A DNA stretch of 64,000 nt, taken from positions 744,001 to 808,000 of the forward strand of contig NC_057769.1 of assembly GCF_010389155.1 (NCBI RefSeq). The letters are read 5' to 3'. The DNA comes from Erigeron canadensis. Taxonomy: Eukaryota > Streptophyta > Magnoliopsida > Asterales > Asteraceae. Position numbers and translations under genes: made by a program. Below are positions 11,143 to 24,200 of the stretch, in pieces. Under the pieces are notes generated by a model. The model was not told where the DNA came from and did no database searches. It saw nothing but the letters and a program-made list of their open reading frames with translations. Each line of letters starts with the position of its first letter. Within the stretch, counting starts at the first letter, position 1.

Positions 11143-14100
11143 CAATGAGGTCAGGTTCTATTGCCATCTTCTTTCTTGTAATAAGGCTCTATTGCATTTT
11201 CATAACTAAAATTGAAGGGTAGTTAAGAAGAATAATAAAAGAGGACAGAGTCTCTGATACATGAAATAGTCTTTTGCTAGTTGAGGGAGGCTTTGCAGAA
11301 ATGAAGAAAGTTGGGGGATTAGAACTGAGATACATGCTTAAGGCCCCAATTTGCATGATTTATTTTGCATGTTGCTAAACCATAAAACACTATTTATGTT
11401 ATTTTTAATAGCTTATAAATAGCCAAATAGGTTTCGGCATGTATCAATTTGCACTTAGACTTTGTTATGTGCTCTGTTCATGGGTATAGTAAGAACTACC
11501 TTTGGATTATGATTTTCATACAATCCGCTTGGCTTATTGCTTTTTACTATTCAGCTCTGCGGATTTAAGTGTTACACTGCTTTGCTTAATTAGAATTGTA
11601 GAATGCTCGGAACTTCTACTTAACTTGTTATGAGAATTTCAAATGATCAAATGACAACCAAAGTACAAAACACCATCTCCTACTGCTACAACGCGTGTTA
11701 TTGCAACTCATTATCTGATTCTAAAGTTTAGTATCACTTGATGACTTTTCGAAACACACATCAAGACCCTCTATTTAACCCGCTCTTCTATTCATTTAAG
11801 TTTTATATTACATAGACATGGAATTTATGTAATTATAAAAGTGGTTGCTGAGTTGCTGCTGTTGATTAACTCTTTAAGTAATAAATTGGTTATCCCCACA
11901 GGATATAGGGTCCATAGTGGATAAGGAGAAAGGGCAGGTAGATGGATCTTAAATCTGATCTGAAATATCCAAAATATCAATGCTGAGGGCCAACTTAATG
12001 TGCCTATAGGATCAATAAGCTTAACAGTGAATTCCAGAAATAAATTGAATGTAGGATTAAGTTTATGTAATTTTTTAAGACGTTACTTAATGTGCCATTA
12101 TTGTCAATAAAATTTTACTGGAAATCCACAAATGACATATGACATGAAAATGAATCTGGAATGAAGTTTGGCATTTCCCGATCACTGATGTAGGATATCA
12201 GGCCTTTTCGCTTTTTGCGCGTGCTTGCAGATTTTATTTATTTAAAAAAAAAAGGGAAACTTGATCTCTTAATATAAAAAGACAGTAGAAGGTTGCAAAA
12301 TTTTGTTTTATGTAGTGTAGTGTTACTATCAGAAATTGTTGATCATGTGTGGGTAGGGTAGTGTACATGCTTCTATCAAGTGAATGTGGCTCACATGGCT
12401 TCTTTACTTCATATACAGGATCCTTGCAAGCTCATGAAAGTAAGTTCTATTTTGGTGGCTAGTTATGGTCCTTACTCCATCTTGGCTGGTTGTATCCTAC
12501 CATCCTTGTTCTTATTTAATTTCTGTCCCAATTTGTTATGTTGGTTGGCAAGTCGAAAAAAGAAAGTATTTACATGTTTTAGTATAGGAGAGTACGAATG
12601 TTTATTGAAATTGGGATATAGATGTCGGAATTGCTACCAACGATATTAAGTAAAGCTGTCACGTGTGATCTTCTCCATACGGTTGTTTTTGTAGTTAACA
12701 AAAATGTTGACTACAAAATGAGTTAGATATTGAAAAAGATAACGATGCTGTAGATCTTTTTCTAATAAAGTGATACAGGTTCCTAAGGAAACACCGTTCT
12801 GTATGTTTATGGCTATCGATTTATTATTACAGTAGGTTTTAAACTTCAGTATCATGTCCATATTCCTTTAAAAACTAGAAATTGCATAATTTAGACTTTA
12901 GAGGGTGAAATTTTGCCTGCCTTTTATTGATTGTTGATAGAAAAGTTGAGGGTTGTTTCATAAAAAGGAACTTATGGTCCACTTGTGATGTGTGCTTTTA
13001 GCCTAGTTGATATAACGATATCGACCCAATGGAAGGTCAAGTTTCTATCATGTATGAACACTTCATTGTCGACTACACGAGAATAACAAACTTTGATCTT
13101 GGATATCAAACAAACAATGAATCAAAGGTCTCTAGTTTTCATGGCCGAAATCAAAATTTTAGAATAGTACATTTCTGATCTAATGGTTTGAGATTATAAC
13201 TCATTTTCAATTTAGTAAAATTATACATGCATAAAAAAAAACTGGAGCTTAAAGCCTAACTTCCAATTATTGCAATTTACCTAGATTTTTTTTTTTAATT
13301 TTTAAAACGTTGTTAGTTGGTTAGTAGTTCAAACTCTAGCAGTGACATCCAAGCAGACAGTATGCTAGAGGTTGGAACCCGAATTTATCTACCACCTTCT
13401 TCCAAGCACACATTGAACATGCTTACCTCCATAGTTCTTATGTAGTCCGTTGTGTTGTCGGGAAAACTCTTACTCGTGAACTCAAGATGGATTCATCAAC
13501 GCTTTCTATAGTGACTCATGTTACTCTCATCATTCATATTAATATTATATTACAATTATAGTTAGTTATCTATGTTATGGAGCTCAATTGGTAATGAGTA
13601 GGGGCATCTTTGCCACAAATAGCACAATATTTTGGGTTCAGGCACAAACCATCATAACCATAACTGTTTAATGAGTCTGCATTATGGATAAACATGTTAG
13701 TGTGGGCTAGTTCTGCTTATAGATTTTTAACCTTTTGCCACGAATTTTATAATTATTTATAATTCAACATAATATTTTTGATACCGTATTTTAAGTGTAT
13801 AGATTTATGTACAGTAATTTTCATTCGGTTGTCTATAAGAGAAAGTTAAGAAAAGAGTATACATAGTCACATAGATATGTAGACATGTAGGATGCATGCT
13901 CTTGAAGTGTAGTGGATGTAGCAATCAATCAAAGGTAAAGCTCTCCACGCTTTTAGTGTGGGCATTGTAAAAGTCACTTCCAACGGTTATACTTCAACTT
14001 AATTTCTACCCCACTTGTTACCGTTGCCGTGACACACCCGTTGATTTTGTGGGTCCAATTTTACTGCATCTTCTTTTACACCCGAAAACTATAATTATAT

Positions 14101-14630
14101 GCCTTTTTCTTATTCTTACTCATTTTTCATGACTTTTATTTATTCTTCGTAACATCTGATCAGAAAATGAATTTTGTTAATAACAAGTACATAAATGATT
14201 GTAGTACGTGGCTAAGTTAGTGTTGTTTGATTTAGCTGCACAACTACTTACAATTGCTTGGGACTGTGAAGAAGCATCCCGGTTCTTACTCGTACGTCTT
14301 TGGTTCGACTATAAGAAGTGACAATTATGTGTGGTTCTTTTTATTGAATTCCTTGCGATTATATTCAGGGGTCTAACATGTTATGAGTATAGAATGTTAA
14401 TAAAAAGATAGCCGATTTTAATAAAAATAAAATATATGTGAATCATCTTTGACCTTTTACACTCAGAAGTACCATATATTAAGCTTAAAAAAGAATGAAT
14501 AAAAACAAAAAGAAGCCAAAGCGTTACACCTACTAGTCTACTACCATATACAAGTACCACTCATTATCTTTCCCTCTCTGTCATCTTAACAACAAAACGG
14601 TCCTCACTTCATTCCCTACCTTTTAATTAC
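11143..14630. other. 3' flank and intergenic DNA with no supported gene
   Basis: AT-rich sequence. Short open frames (for example 12380-12649) have no recognisable features. Near 13318-13385 a segment resembles one at 37670-37760 on the other strand (shared CAGTGACATC and GACAGTATGCT, then a GGTTCGA-like B box), suggesting fragments of one tRNA-derived SINE family. The last 500 bases are the promoter side of the MAP70 gene. Confidence 0.5.
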
Positions 14631-14632
14631 AC

Positions 14633-14641
14633 TATATATAT
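14633..14641 (+). promoter_or_regulatory. Probable TATA box of the MAP70 gene
   Basis: TATATATAT lies about 70 bases before the start codon, with a pyrimidine-rich stretch upstream (14560-14625). The position is plausible for a plant core promoter, but the start of transcription is unknown. Confidence 0.45.
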
Positions 14642-14707
14642 TAACTATTCAACTATATGTATATCTCCAAAAATTCTTTATTCATTCACCATAATTCTTT
14701 AACTTGA

Positions 14708-17700
14708 ATGGCTACTGTTCAAGTAAGCAACACAATGCCAGATTGTTGTTCACCTTTAAAGAAGTCTCCTTCATTGCGCTATGGTCGAAAAAAGTCCATT
14801 TCAAGAACAGCTAATGAGATTGATGATATCATTAACCATTTGCATGGTTCCGACCCAGTTCGTTTTGAACTTACCCGTCTTGAGAACCAACTACGAGGTT
14901 ACTACCTAGTACTTTTCTTAGCTATTTACCTCATTAGTTACGTTGTTCCTAAAATGTGGTCCTTAAAAACAGAATTTTAACGAATTTATTGAAAAATTAG
15001 TGCGTTTATTGCTGAGATATGGCAGTAGTGTTTGTTAGGATGTTGCTTATAAGTAAACCTATACATAGCATGTCGAAAATCTTATAGAAAGAAGTTAATT
15101 GTCTAAAACTGAAACGAGTTAACGAATAAGTTTGCCGGCCTGTTGAGGTTTCTCACGGAAGGCAAGTCTTTGACATTGATGTAGAATATCCTTGTGACTA
15201 TTTCCACTAGGGCCACCTTGGTGGTGGTTTAATTAGTGTAAAACTAGAATTTAACAAAGTTAAAGGTTTATTTATCGGATTTTTTGAAATTGTTTTCATA
15301 TGTGGAAACCTATTTTGTGAGATTGGACACTCTACTTTTGCAGATAAAGATAGGGAATTGGGAGATGCATATGCAGAAATAAAGGCATTGAAGTACCATG
15401 AACACGTTAAAGAGAAGGCAGTGGAAGAGGTGTTTTTATTGTGCTCCTTTTATTTTTCATCTCGTTATTACCATTGCGTTGTACGTAGGCCTTACATAAG
15501 ATTCTTGAATGACTTTAGGATCATAATCCATAATCTGTTATGTTCATGTTGTTGCAGCTAAATGATGAGCTAAACAAAGTGGATGAAAAGCTTAAGAAAA
15601 CCGAATCCCTTTTGGATAGCAAGGTATCCCGTTAACGCTAGTCCTTACTTCTATAGGTCCATATATGAGGATTCTTTTTGTATACTCGTACTTGTTTACC
15701 TTACTTTTTTAGAAAGATATGATCAACTTATTTTTTGGGCTTACAGAATTTAGAGATTAAGAAGATTAATGATGAGAAAAAGCATGCTTTGGCTGCACAA
15801 TTTGCGGCGGAAGCCACTCTTCGAAGAGTTCATGCTGCCCAGAAAGATGATGAGATGCCTCCTATTGAGGCTATTATTGCTCCATTGGAGGCAGAACTCA
15901 AGTTGATTAGGATGGAGGTAATGACCTAAACCACAATCACCATTAGAAAGGATAAACATCAACCTGGTCAAAGTTTGCTAACACGAGTTGTGTTGTCCTC
16001 ATTAATTACTAGAATCCAAATTTGAAACTTTGATGGTTTTCGGGCATAAACTAGTTGGTTTCCTAGGCGAGGAATGCTATCAAAATTGGTAACATAGAGT
16101 TTTGACGCATGGCACTTTGCTTCCATCAGGTATCAAAGTTGCAGGACGATAATAGAGCACTAGACCGTCTCAGTAAATCTAAGGAAACGGCTCTTTTGGA
16201 GGCAGAGAGAACTGTTAAATTAGCAATGACAAAAGCATCCATGGTTGATGATCTTCAGAACAAAAACCAAGAGCTGATGAAACAGATTGACATATGTCAG
16301 GTAATCACTGTTTTACAATTCTAATTTTCTTATGCGTTGTTGGTAGCATAATGATAACTTATGGACTTTTTATGCAGGAGGAAAACAGAATATTGGATAA
16401 AATGAACCGACAGAAAGTTTCAGAGGTTGAAAAGCTGACTCAAACTGTTTCTGAGCTTGAAGAAGCTGTTTTGGCTGGTGGAGCTGCTGCAAATGCCGTG
16501 CGTGATTATGAGCGCAGACTGCAAGAGACAAATGTAGCTATATTCTCTCTGCGGGAATATTGAGTTCATTAAAGTTTAAAAGCATGTAAATCGTTATTTC
16601 TTTAACTTGTGCTGATTTTTTAAATCTTGTGTAGGAAGAGAAGAAGATCTTGGACCGTGAATTAGCTCGTGCCAAAGTTTCTGCAAACCGTGTTGCTGTT
16701 GTAGTAGCAAATGACTGGAAAGATACTGATAACAAAGTAATGCCTGTAAAAAAATGGCTGGAAGAAAGAAGAGTTTTTCAGGCATGTGTTCTTTCCTGCT
16801 TTATGGCTAAACACGGGCAAGATTGGCTGGCGGGGTGGGTGGGTCGAGTAATGGACAAAAACAGATTCGGGCTGAAACACATCATTTTAATGCAAATAGA
16901 ATGCGGTGAGTCAGGTTGGGTTGGTGCAAACAATTTTTTTTTTTTGTAAAACGTAGGAGTTTATATAAGGTATGCTTAAAAAACAATTTTATCACAATAA
17001 AATTCTAAGTTTTGGAATGAAATGATTAAAGATTAGGCCAGACTTTGACTTTGGCTGACTTTCAAGTTTCAACCTATTTGACTATTTCAGCAGTTTCAGA
17101 TGATGGTTTGGCCCATTTCAGTAGTTTTTTTTATACCTTTGCCTATTTAAGATAAAACACAACCCAAATCAAACCATTATCGGTAAATAGATGATTTTGC
17201 TGCCTAACATATTTTATGATTTTGCTATTTATCATCTTGAGGGTATAACTGCTAAAACATATCCAATATGTGACATAGTTTTTTGGTTTTTTTAGGGAGA
17301 ATTGCAACAACTAAAAGAGAAACTGGCTATCGCGGACCGCACTGCAAAGGCAGAAGCACAGTTAAAAGTACGGGGGTTCACATTCACAATTTTATGATCC
17401 CTTTCTTTTAACATTTAAAACTTAAGTTTCAGTTCCTAACTGTTGCTATACTTTCATAGGAAAAGTACCAACTCCGTTTCAAAGTTTTGGAGGAAAGATT
17501 TAAATCATCGTCTCGTAATGGTATTTCATGTGCTGCTGTCCCAGAAAGAGCTATCAGCAGTGGACGAGCAGCACGCCAGTCTCTAGGAGGAGTTGAAAAT
17601 TTATCAAGATCTTCCTCTAGTAGATTTTCATCAAGAAATTTACTTAAGCATGGAAGTATATCATCAAAAGTATATGATTGCAGTAAATTAGTAGATTCCA

Positions 17701-18226
17701 GTAAGCTATTCTCAAATGAACGTGATCATGCTGAAGAGCTGAATAAGTCAAAACCCGAAGATTTTGTATCTGGCAGGTTGTATGATATGTTACAGAAGGA
17801 AGTCTTAACCTTACAAAAAGCTTGTCAACAAAAAGATCAAAATCTCACAGAACGAAACAATACAATTGAGGTTTTGCAGTCCACACTTCATAATTTAAAT
17901 ACTTCAATTATGCTTTTTATAAGTGAAATAACTAACAATTTGAAACTTACAGATATTGACAAAAAATGTTGAGACATTGAATCGGGCGATGGAGGTAGAG
18001 GGGAAAAAAACAAGGAGAGAAATAGCTGCAATGGAAAAAGAACTTGCTGCATTGCGTGTTGGTAGAGAACGCGGCAGCCATATGGGACGGCATACTAGTG
18101 TTCCCAGGTTTAATCTTCATAAATATACATACATTCCCTTCTGAGTTCATACATACTCTTGGATTTGAAAGACGAGAAATGGAACTAAGTTACATTATTT
18201 TTTTTACTTGCAGGGCCGTGTTATGA
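14708..18226 (+). CDS. MAP70: Microtubule-associated protein MAP70 (MAP70-5-like), 545 residues
   Basis: Eleven exons: 14708-14897, 15344-15429, 15558-15623, 15747-15917, 16130-16300, 16378-16533, 16635-16781, 17296-17367, 17460-17870, 17953-18107, 18214-18226. They sum to 1638 bases (545 residues). The product is almost entirely coiled coil, with MAP70 signatures: AAQFAAEATLRRVHAAQKD, IEAIIAPLEAELK, VEKLTQTVSELEEAVLAGG, VSANRVAVVVANDWKD, VMPVKKWLEERR and KYQLRFKVLEERF. A Ser-rich stretch (exon 9) and a KKTRREIAAMEKELAALR helix follow. MAP70 proteins bind and bundle cortical microtubules; MAP70-5 acts in secondary wall patterning and organ growth. The short C-terminus favours the MAP70-5 branch. 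Ten introns, nine with GT donors. Intron 7 (16782-17295) appears to use a GC donor (CAG|GCATGT), inferred because it alone restores the conserved RR-x-Q-GE join. Confidence 0.93.
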
Positions 18227-18368
18227 CTTGAGTAATCCGAAGAGCAAGTTCAAGAGACTCCTGATCTAGATAGGTTATAAAATTTACTCAATAATTATGT
18301 GAAAGAAGGAATTATTAGTGTAATTTGTGTGTCTTATTGTATACCCATGAAGTAATATTTAAATGTAC

Positions 18369-18374
18369 AATAAA
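18369..18374 (+). terminator. Polyadenylation signal of the MAP70 gene
   Basis: AATAAA lies 143 bases after the stop codon, in AT-rich DNA with a TGTAATTTGTGTGTCTTATTG run upstream. This fits a plant near-upstream element. Confidence 0.5.
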
Positions 18375-18399
18375 GTTGTCACATAATCCATCAATCTGA

Positions 18400-19615
18400 C
18401 CTTACAATGACTAAAGAAATTACAAATAGTTACAAGAAATTATGAGTATGAATAACACATAATCTATTATATGTTGTGGGGATGATTAGTATCAATAATG
18501 TTCCGAGCAGCAAACTGATCAACTAGATATCTTCCATGATCTGTAATCGCTTAGGCAAGCTTCCCACGAGACGATTATAAATAGAGACTCTAGATTGCGG
18601 AGAAGCTAGTGATATGAGTTGACAAGTATCATCCCCACAAGTTGGTCCCTGATGTCTAAAATGTCACTGCCAAAAGAGAGATTTGGGTATATAATATCTC
18701 TAAAGGGTCAAATGGGTATGGATTGAAACCATGATCATATAAACAAGGGTCCATGTCAACTATATAAAGCCAATGATTATATTGCTTTGTTTGATATTTT
18801 AAGTTAAAACTGCTCAAAGCAGAACATGAACATTCCTAGCGAAGACTATAAGAAGCTGGCGACCTCCCTTATGGGCCAGTGTTGTTGCGGTGCCGAGATG
18901 GTGGCAGCTACGACAGTCGATATTTTGGGTTGTTTGGATTTCTATTTCTCTCCTTTTAATTTTTTTTCTTTCATTTTAATATAACTTTGGTATGCAGTGT
19001 TTTTTTTTTTTGTGGGGATTAACTTGAGGGGTAAAGTTAAAAGATTATTGAGAATAAAATCAATGATTGAGATTCAGTTCTCTTTTTTGAATCTTAACCT
19101 TAATTTTAATTGAAAGGTGAAATTATCACAACGTTAATTTACCCATTTTCTTTCTTTATGACTTTATATATGATAATATAATATGTATGTATGTATTGTG
19201 TGCTCTTTGTATGATGTATCGTATGTAAAACCAAGAAGACGGCTAACATTAAAAAAAAAAAAATGTAAGTTATTGTACATTTTAAACCCTAGATTTTTTT
19301 TTTTGGTGAACATTTAAACCCTAGATGTTATATACTCGTAATGCTTATAATCTAGTAAGTTAAAAGCATCTCTTTCTAGACATCATATTTTTCAAACGGT
19401 CTTTTTTGGATCATCAAAATTTTACTAACTTTTGGAAACAAAATGGCCTTATATGACATATTTAAATAGGATAACGGTACATATACTTAAAAATATGTCT
19501 AATAACATACATACTCTATTCATCTTTTGACACATGAATTTCACAATTTCTCTTTATTAATCTCACCATTTATTATGACATGTGTCTACTTCTCCTTAAG
19601 GCATATCTTTAGACA
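18400..19615. other. Intergenic DNA, no supported gene
   Basis: AT-rich. A 53-codon frame starting at 18826 (MNIPSEDYKKLATSLMG...) has no recognisable family or context. TATA-rich and T-tract sequence follows. Nothing else seen. Confidence 0.4.
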
Positions 19616-19830
19616 TACTCCCCCGTCCCATTTTATTTGTCATGTTGACTAACTTTGATCGTAAATAACTTTGTTTGTGTCATGTAACACTTGATAAAAA
19701 CTCTATGAATGGATTGGGTTTTTAATTTACTTTCGTTCATATAAGTTTCATCAACTACTATATAGTACAAACAAAGTTATTTACGGTCAAAGTTAGTCAA
19801 CATGACAACTAAAATGGGACGGAGGGAGCA
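19616..19830. mobile_element. Stowaway-like MITE (Tc1/mariner type), ~213 bp
   Basis: Terminal inverted repeats are clear: CTCCCCCGTCCCATTTTA on the left and TAAAATGGGACGGAGGGAG on the right. The inner matching arms extend for about 55 bases (GTCATGTTGACTAACTTTGA and its complement), so the element can fold back. It starts after TA at 19616-19617. CTCCCTCCGTCCC ends are the hallmark of plant Stowaway elements. It carries no coding sequence and would have been moved by a mariner-type transposase supplied elsewhere. Confidence 0.85.
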
Positions 19831-20112
19831 TTATTTAGTTACATTAATCGTTTTCCATTTTAATAACTAATGACATAGAAAGTGAAAAAAGAGTTCTAAG
19901 TGGCCAAATTAAAAAATAAGTTTGAATTTTTAGGCAATGCACCTGTTTATCAAACTTGTAGCATGGGCTCTGACTTGCACTTGTATAGTTGTATTGCATA
20001 AATACAGTATTTTCTAAACTAAAAAATTTCAAGAAAGATAGACCATCACTTAACTACCTTGGCCCAACCCATTTAAGTCACATATAAAACTTGGTCTATC
20101 TTTACTCTAGAT

Positions 20113-20508
20113 ATGCCATTCAAACTTTCTGATTCATTCATTCAAAACCCATACCCTCATACAAAAATATTGATCCACAATCCACAAACTTCAAAACGGT
20201 CAAAATTTTATGTACAACCTTACCTAGTCATTCCATACATAACACTCACCAACTCTTTAATACTCACCTACTCTTTATTCATGCTTTTACCACCCATGCT
20301 AGCTTATCACTATAAAAACAAACTCGATCTATTCTTTACTCTGAAACCATTGAGAACTACTATACTACTCCTCTTTCTGTATTTACACATGCAACACATT
20401 CTTTTTGTCTATATAGGGAAAAAAAAGCTTATGTCACTATTTCTTATCCTTTTGGTCATTTTGTTAAGAGTTTCAATTCTGATTTCCGGGCCTTATAAAA
20501 ACAAATAA
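20113..20508 (+). CDS. Unrecognised 131-codon hydrophobic open frame
   Basis: The frame starts at ATG 20113, some 25 bases after a TATA-like ACATATAAAAC (20079-20089), and encodes a Leu/Ile-rich protein with three likely membrane segments (about residues 38-66, 83-100 and 104-125). I recognise no family, and AT-rich DNA can produce such frames by chance. It ends 155 bases before the inverted duplication at 20664, so a transcript started here could run into that hairpin. Treat it as a possible transcription unit, not as an established protein gene. Confidence 0.2.
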   Translation: MPFKLSDSFIQNPYPHTKILIHNPQTSKRSKFYVQPYLVIPYITLTNSLILTYSLFMLLPPMLAYHYKNKLDLFFTLKPLRTTILLLFLYLHMQHILFVYIGKKKLMSLFLILLVILLRVSILISGPYKNK

Positions 20509-20663
20509 GGAAAACTTTCTTGCATGGAGTGTTCCTATCCCTTCACGTTGCCACCTTTTTTCTTCAACCTTCCCTGACCAATATGCAAATTAAATATCTC
20601 GTTAGTTTTTTGGGCCTTATAAAAACACCTTTTTTCTTCTCGTTAGTTGTGTCATACAAATTG

Positions 20664-21210
20664 AATGATGTTACTCCGCAATTTCATACAAATTAGCTGA
20701 ATCTAACTGAATATCTCTCCAAGCTGTTACGTCATCAAGACCAAAATTTCCTTTTATGGGTCAAGATATACGTATATGCTCCCCGGGTGTTGCGTATGCT
20801 TCGTGGCCATCTTTAACTAGCAACCTAAACAAGTTTATCTCTACCGTTCGTTGAAAGATTTGAAATTTTGAAGCACTCACTCTTTTACCAAATCATGTGC
20901 GGCAAAGTGAATACTGTACAAGTCACGATCAACATTACTATAAGGATTAGTAGTGTTAATGTTTACGCGTCTACTTTGCGACACGTTCGTTTGGTAAAAG
21001 AGAGAGTGCTTCAGATCTTCAAACGTACAGTAGAGGTAAACCTGTGGTTTAAGTTAAGAAGGCAATAATGCACGGAGCATATGCAGCACCAGAAACCATA
21101 TGTGTATATCTGGACGGATAAAAGGAAATTTTGGTCTGATGACGTAACATCTTTGAGTGATATACGGGTAGATTCAGATAACTCGTATGAGATTGTGGAG
21201 GCATAGTATT
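20664..21210 (+). ncRNA. Long hairpin from an inverted Vps62-like (DUF946) duplication
   Basis: The left arm (20664-20935) and right arm (20950-21210) are inverted complements over about 250 bases, centred near 20940. Exact blocks include CCAAAATTTCCTTTTAT (20741-20757) against its complement at 21118-21134, and a CTCTTTTACCAAA block near 20879 against its complement near 20990-21004. Mismatches and small indels are spread along the stem. The left arm also matches the minus-strand Vps62-like pseudogene at about 40530-40830 (GGGTGTTGCGTATGCT, TGGCCATCTTTA, GCTGTTACGTCA-like blocks). A plus-strand transcript would thus fold with one arm sense and one antisense to DUF946 genes. Its expression, and any small-RNA output, is inference. 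Confidence 0.6.
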
Positions 21211-24200
21211 TGGGAAATGTTGGAACCGAACCAACATGGTCAAACTATTCTGTAAATACTAAAGGGTTTCCCAATTAGCAACTAATTTTAATGATCTAAA
21301 TCATAATTAGTGATGTTACTACTTGTACTTCTAGCAAAACTTGTACAAGAGCGGTGTCTTACTCCTCCCACTGACATTAGTCGCTCCTGATATGATGTAA
21401 CCATAAATTAGTTGCCATGATATGATAATTAATGATAACTGATCTAAATCATTACGCTTTTAAGGAGACGTATATAATTAGAATACATGGTTTAAGTCCC
21501 ACTAACGTGCATTTACATGGTTTCTCTAAATAGTTAGTAAACTATTTGTGTCTTATTTTATACACATGAAACAACTAGAACAATACCCATGCGTAGCTCG
21601 GGTTATACTTAATTATCAAGTACGTTTTTATTTTATTTGCATATTTTTAGTTGTCTTATAACCGATGATTAATTATGATTTGTATACTACCATAAAATCA
21701 ACCACCCCCCCCCCCACGATATTTGGTATAACTACCACTTTTAACTTACAATATCTATCATTCACCTCCTGAAAAACTAAAATAACCCCTTTAATATCAA
21801 TAGCATGCATTACCCACTCGTGCTGCCACCACCACCATTAGCCGACTACGCCGCCAGTTGCCACCATCTCCACCGGCATCGCCACAACCTACATTAGTTG
21901 ACGCACCGCTGTCGCCACCACTTGTCGTGGCTACCATCACCACCGCCACTTGTTCCCGCTAGCACCGTCATCACCACCAGTCACCACCATTACCATTATT
22001 GTTTCCCCACGTTTAGTCTGACATGTTTAAGGTTATAAGTTATTATCACATAAATTAAAGCTTTAACTGGAATTATATGTAGCTACGTAAAAGTTATTAT
22101 TAATAATTTTAATAAACTTACTCATAATAAATATAAGTTTTCGATAGAAAATGAAAATTTGATCGATGTAATAAAGCTATGAATCTTTAATGTTAAAATT
22201 TTATGTAAATGTTTTAACTTCATGACAATTTGATTTATATTCACTTATCAATTTCACTCTTGCGGATTTCATTCTCTGCAATCACATAAATATACATCAT
22301 ACACGTACAAATTAAAGTCAATGACATAAACATAAATGATCACAAAGGACTCAGCTTTCGAAGAGATAAAAAGCATTTGGATCATCCAAAGATGATAAAG
22401 GTGGGGAAAGTTGAGCTTGGTGCAGAGAATTCTCCTAAAGAAACATTTGATAGACAACAACAAAGGAAGATGCAATTGATCGATAGACAGGAACAACGGT
22501 GACAGGAACAACGGTCATCTGACTATTTTGAGGGAGATTTCATGCGCGGCTTCTCTACTTGTGGCTTTTGGTGTTGGACGAACCCGCAGAGAGTAGTGGC
22601 GGTGTAGCTGCTCGGGCTCACCATACCCCTGGCACATGAACTCGCTTCCACCCACCCCCTAATAGTTGTAGTGCATTAGTAAACTGATATTTGCAGTGCA
22701 TCAGTAAAGTAATAATTAGATAGATGAAGATAGACAACAAATTATGTTGGTATATATTAAAGACACAAAGAAGTATCATATCGCAAATTAAATTGGAAGC
22801 CCAAGTGATATTTTCTATTTGCATAGAAAGTAATACTGAACCTGTTATATTGATGTGTTTAAATAGGAAAAAAATGCATCGCAACTACTTAACCACTACG
22901 TGAGCTAATTAATCGGGGAAACCCATTGACCCGTTATTCTACTAACAAACATTGAAATAAAGGAACAACTATATACAACTATATGCAAACTATCAGTGGA
23001 AAGACTTATTCACAACTTCCTATACACGTAATAACTTTGAATTAAAAAACTTTGACTTAGTGCATCGCTGAAATATAGGTGAATTAGTTGTGTATTTTGG
23101 TCCTTTATCCACGTTTATATTAAACATTAACTACCCATCCGTTTTGAATGGATGACTTTATAACATACCATGTTTTATCCATGTTTATATTATCAGCTAA
23201 CTAATCTTCCGATTCAATAGCCCATGTTTTTATTATCTGCTAACTAATCTTCCAATTTAAAAGGAAGAGTTTATATGGTTGAGATCAAATATCAATCTGA
23301 TCCGATGGACAAAAATTCATAAAAACTCCACTCACCGGTGGCAATATATATATATATATATATATAATATCTAAATGTGCAATGAATGTAACACGTCATC
23401 ATCAATTGTATAAATCTTGTCATGCATTACACGGTTCAGTGAACAAACAAATATAAAAGGGATTAACAAGTTATTGTAAAATTGGAATAAAAATGTTACT
23501 GTAAAAAAAGTTCTCTCATAAATGCTATATCAACAAGTTATTATTACTATTACTAAAATTCTTGCATTAACAAAATAAACAAACATTAACTTTATATTAT
23601 TTAACTAGAAAAACTGTTAGACGTTATAAACTATTACCCAATATATAATTTAACCACTTTTTCAAAAACCGTGCATCGCGCGGGTAAAAGACATAGTATA
23701 TATACAAGCTAATTATATCCATAGAAGTATATTTGTTGGGTTTCTGCATTATATGATTGAATATGTTTTCTTTTAATAAGACATTGTTCGATACGTGTGG
23801 TCATTATCTATTAAAAAAAACTAGTATTTTCAATATGATTATTAGACCCGATGTAGATAACAAATTCTTTTGAGGGTCCATTTTCTATTTTCGATCTAGG
23901 GCCTGTTTTTTTATTCACGGATACGACTGTTATAAGTATATATGACAAATAACTTTTAATTTTGCCTCTTGCAAAAAATTTCCTAGCTCCATCTCTTGAA
24001 GTTGCCAAGTCTAAATCGTTACAATCTGTATCGGCATATGATCGAGTCTATGCGTGCCAAATTGAGATATATATTATTTTTGCCGACTTAGATGTGTTTG
24101 AGCATACATCCATTGATGATTTTACATCTAGATGATACTAACAAAAAAGACATCGATACCACTTATTATGAAATGTCTACATTGAAGGTTCTTTTAAATC

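Noticed and set aside
12380..12649. 89-codon open frame in the 3' intergenic region
   Set aside because: No recognisable motif, no splice partner and a T-rich composition; a chance frame.
18826..18990. 53-codon frame starting MNIPSEDYKK
   Set aside because: Too short, no family and no supporting context; the sequence runs into a T tract.
22335..22500. Open plus-strand stretch with Gln/Arg-rich sequence
   Set aside because: Looks like the end of some protein-coding relic but I could not name a family, so it is mentioned only as part of the intergenic description.
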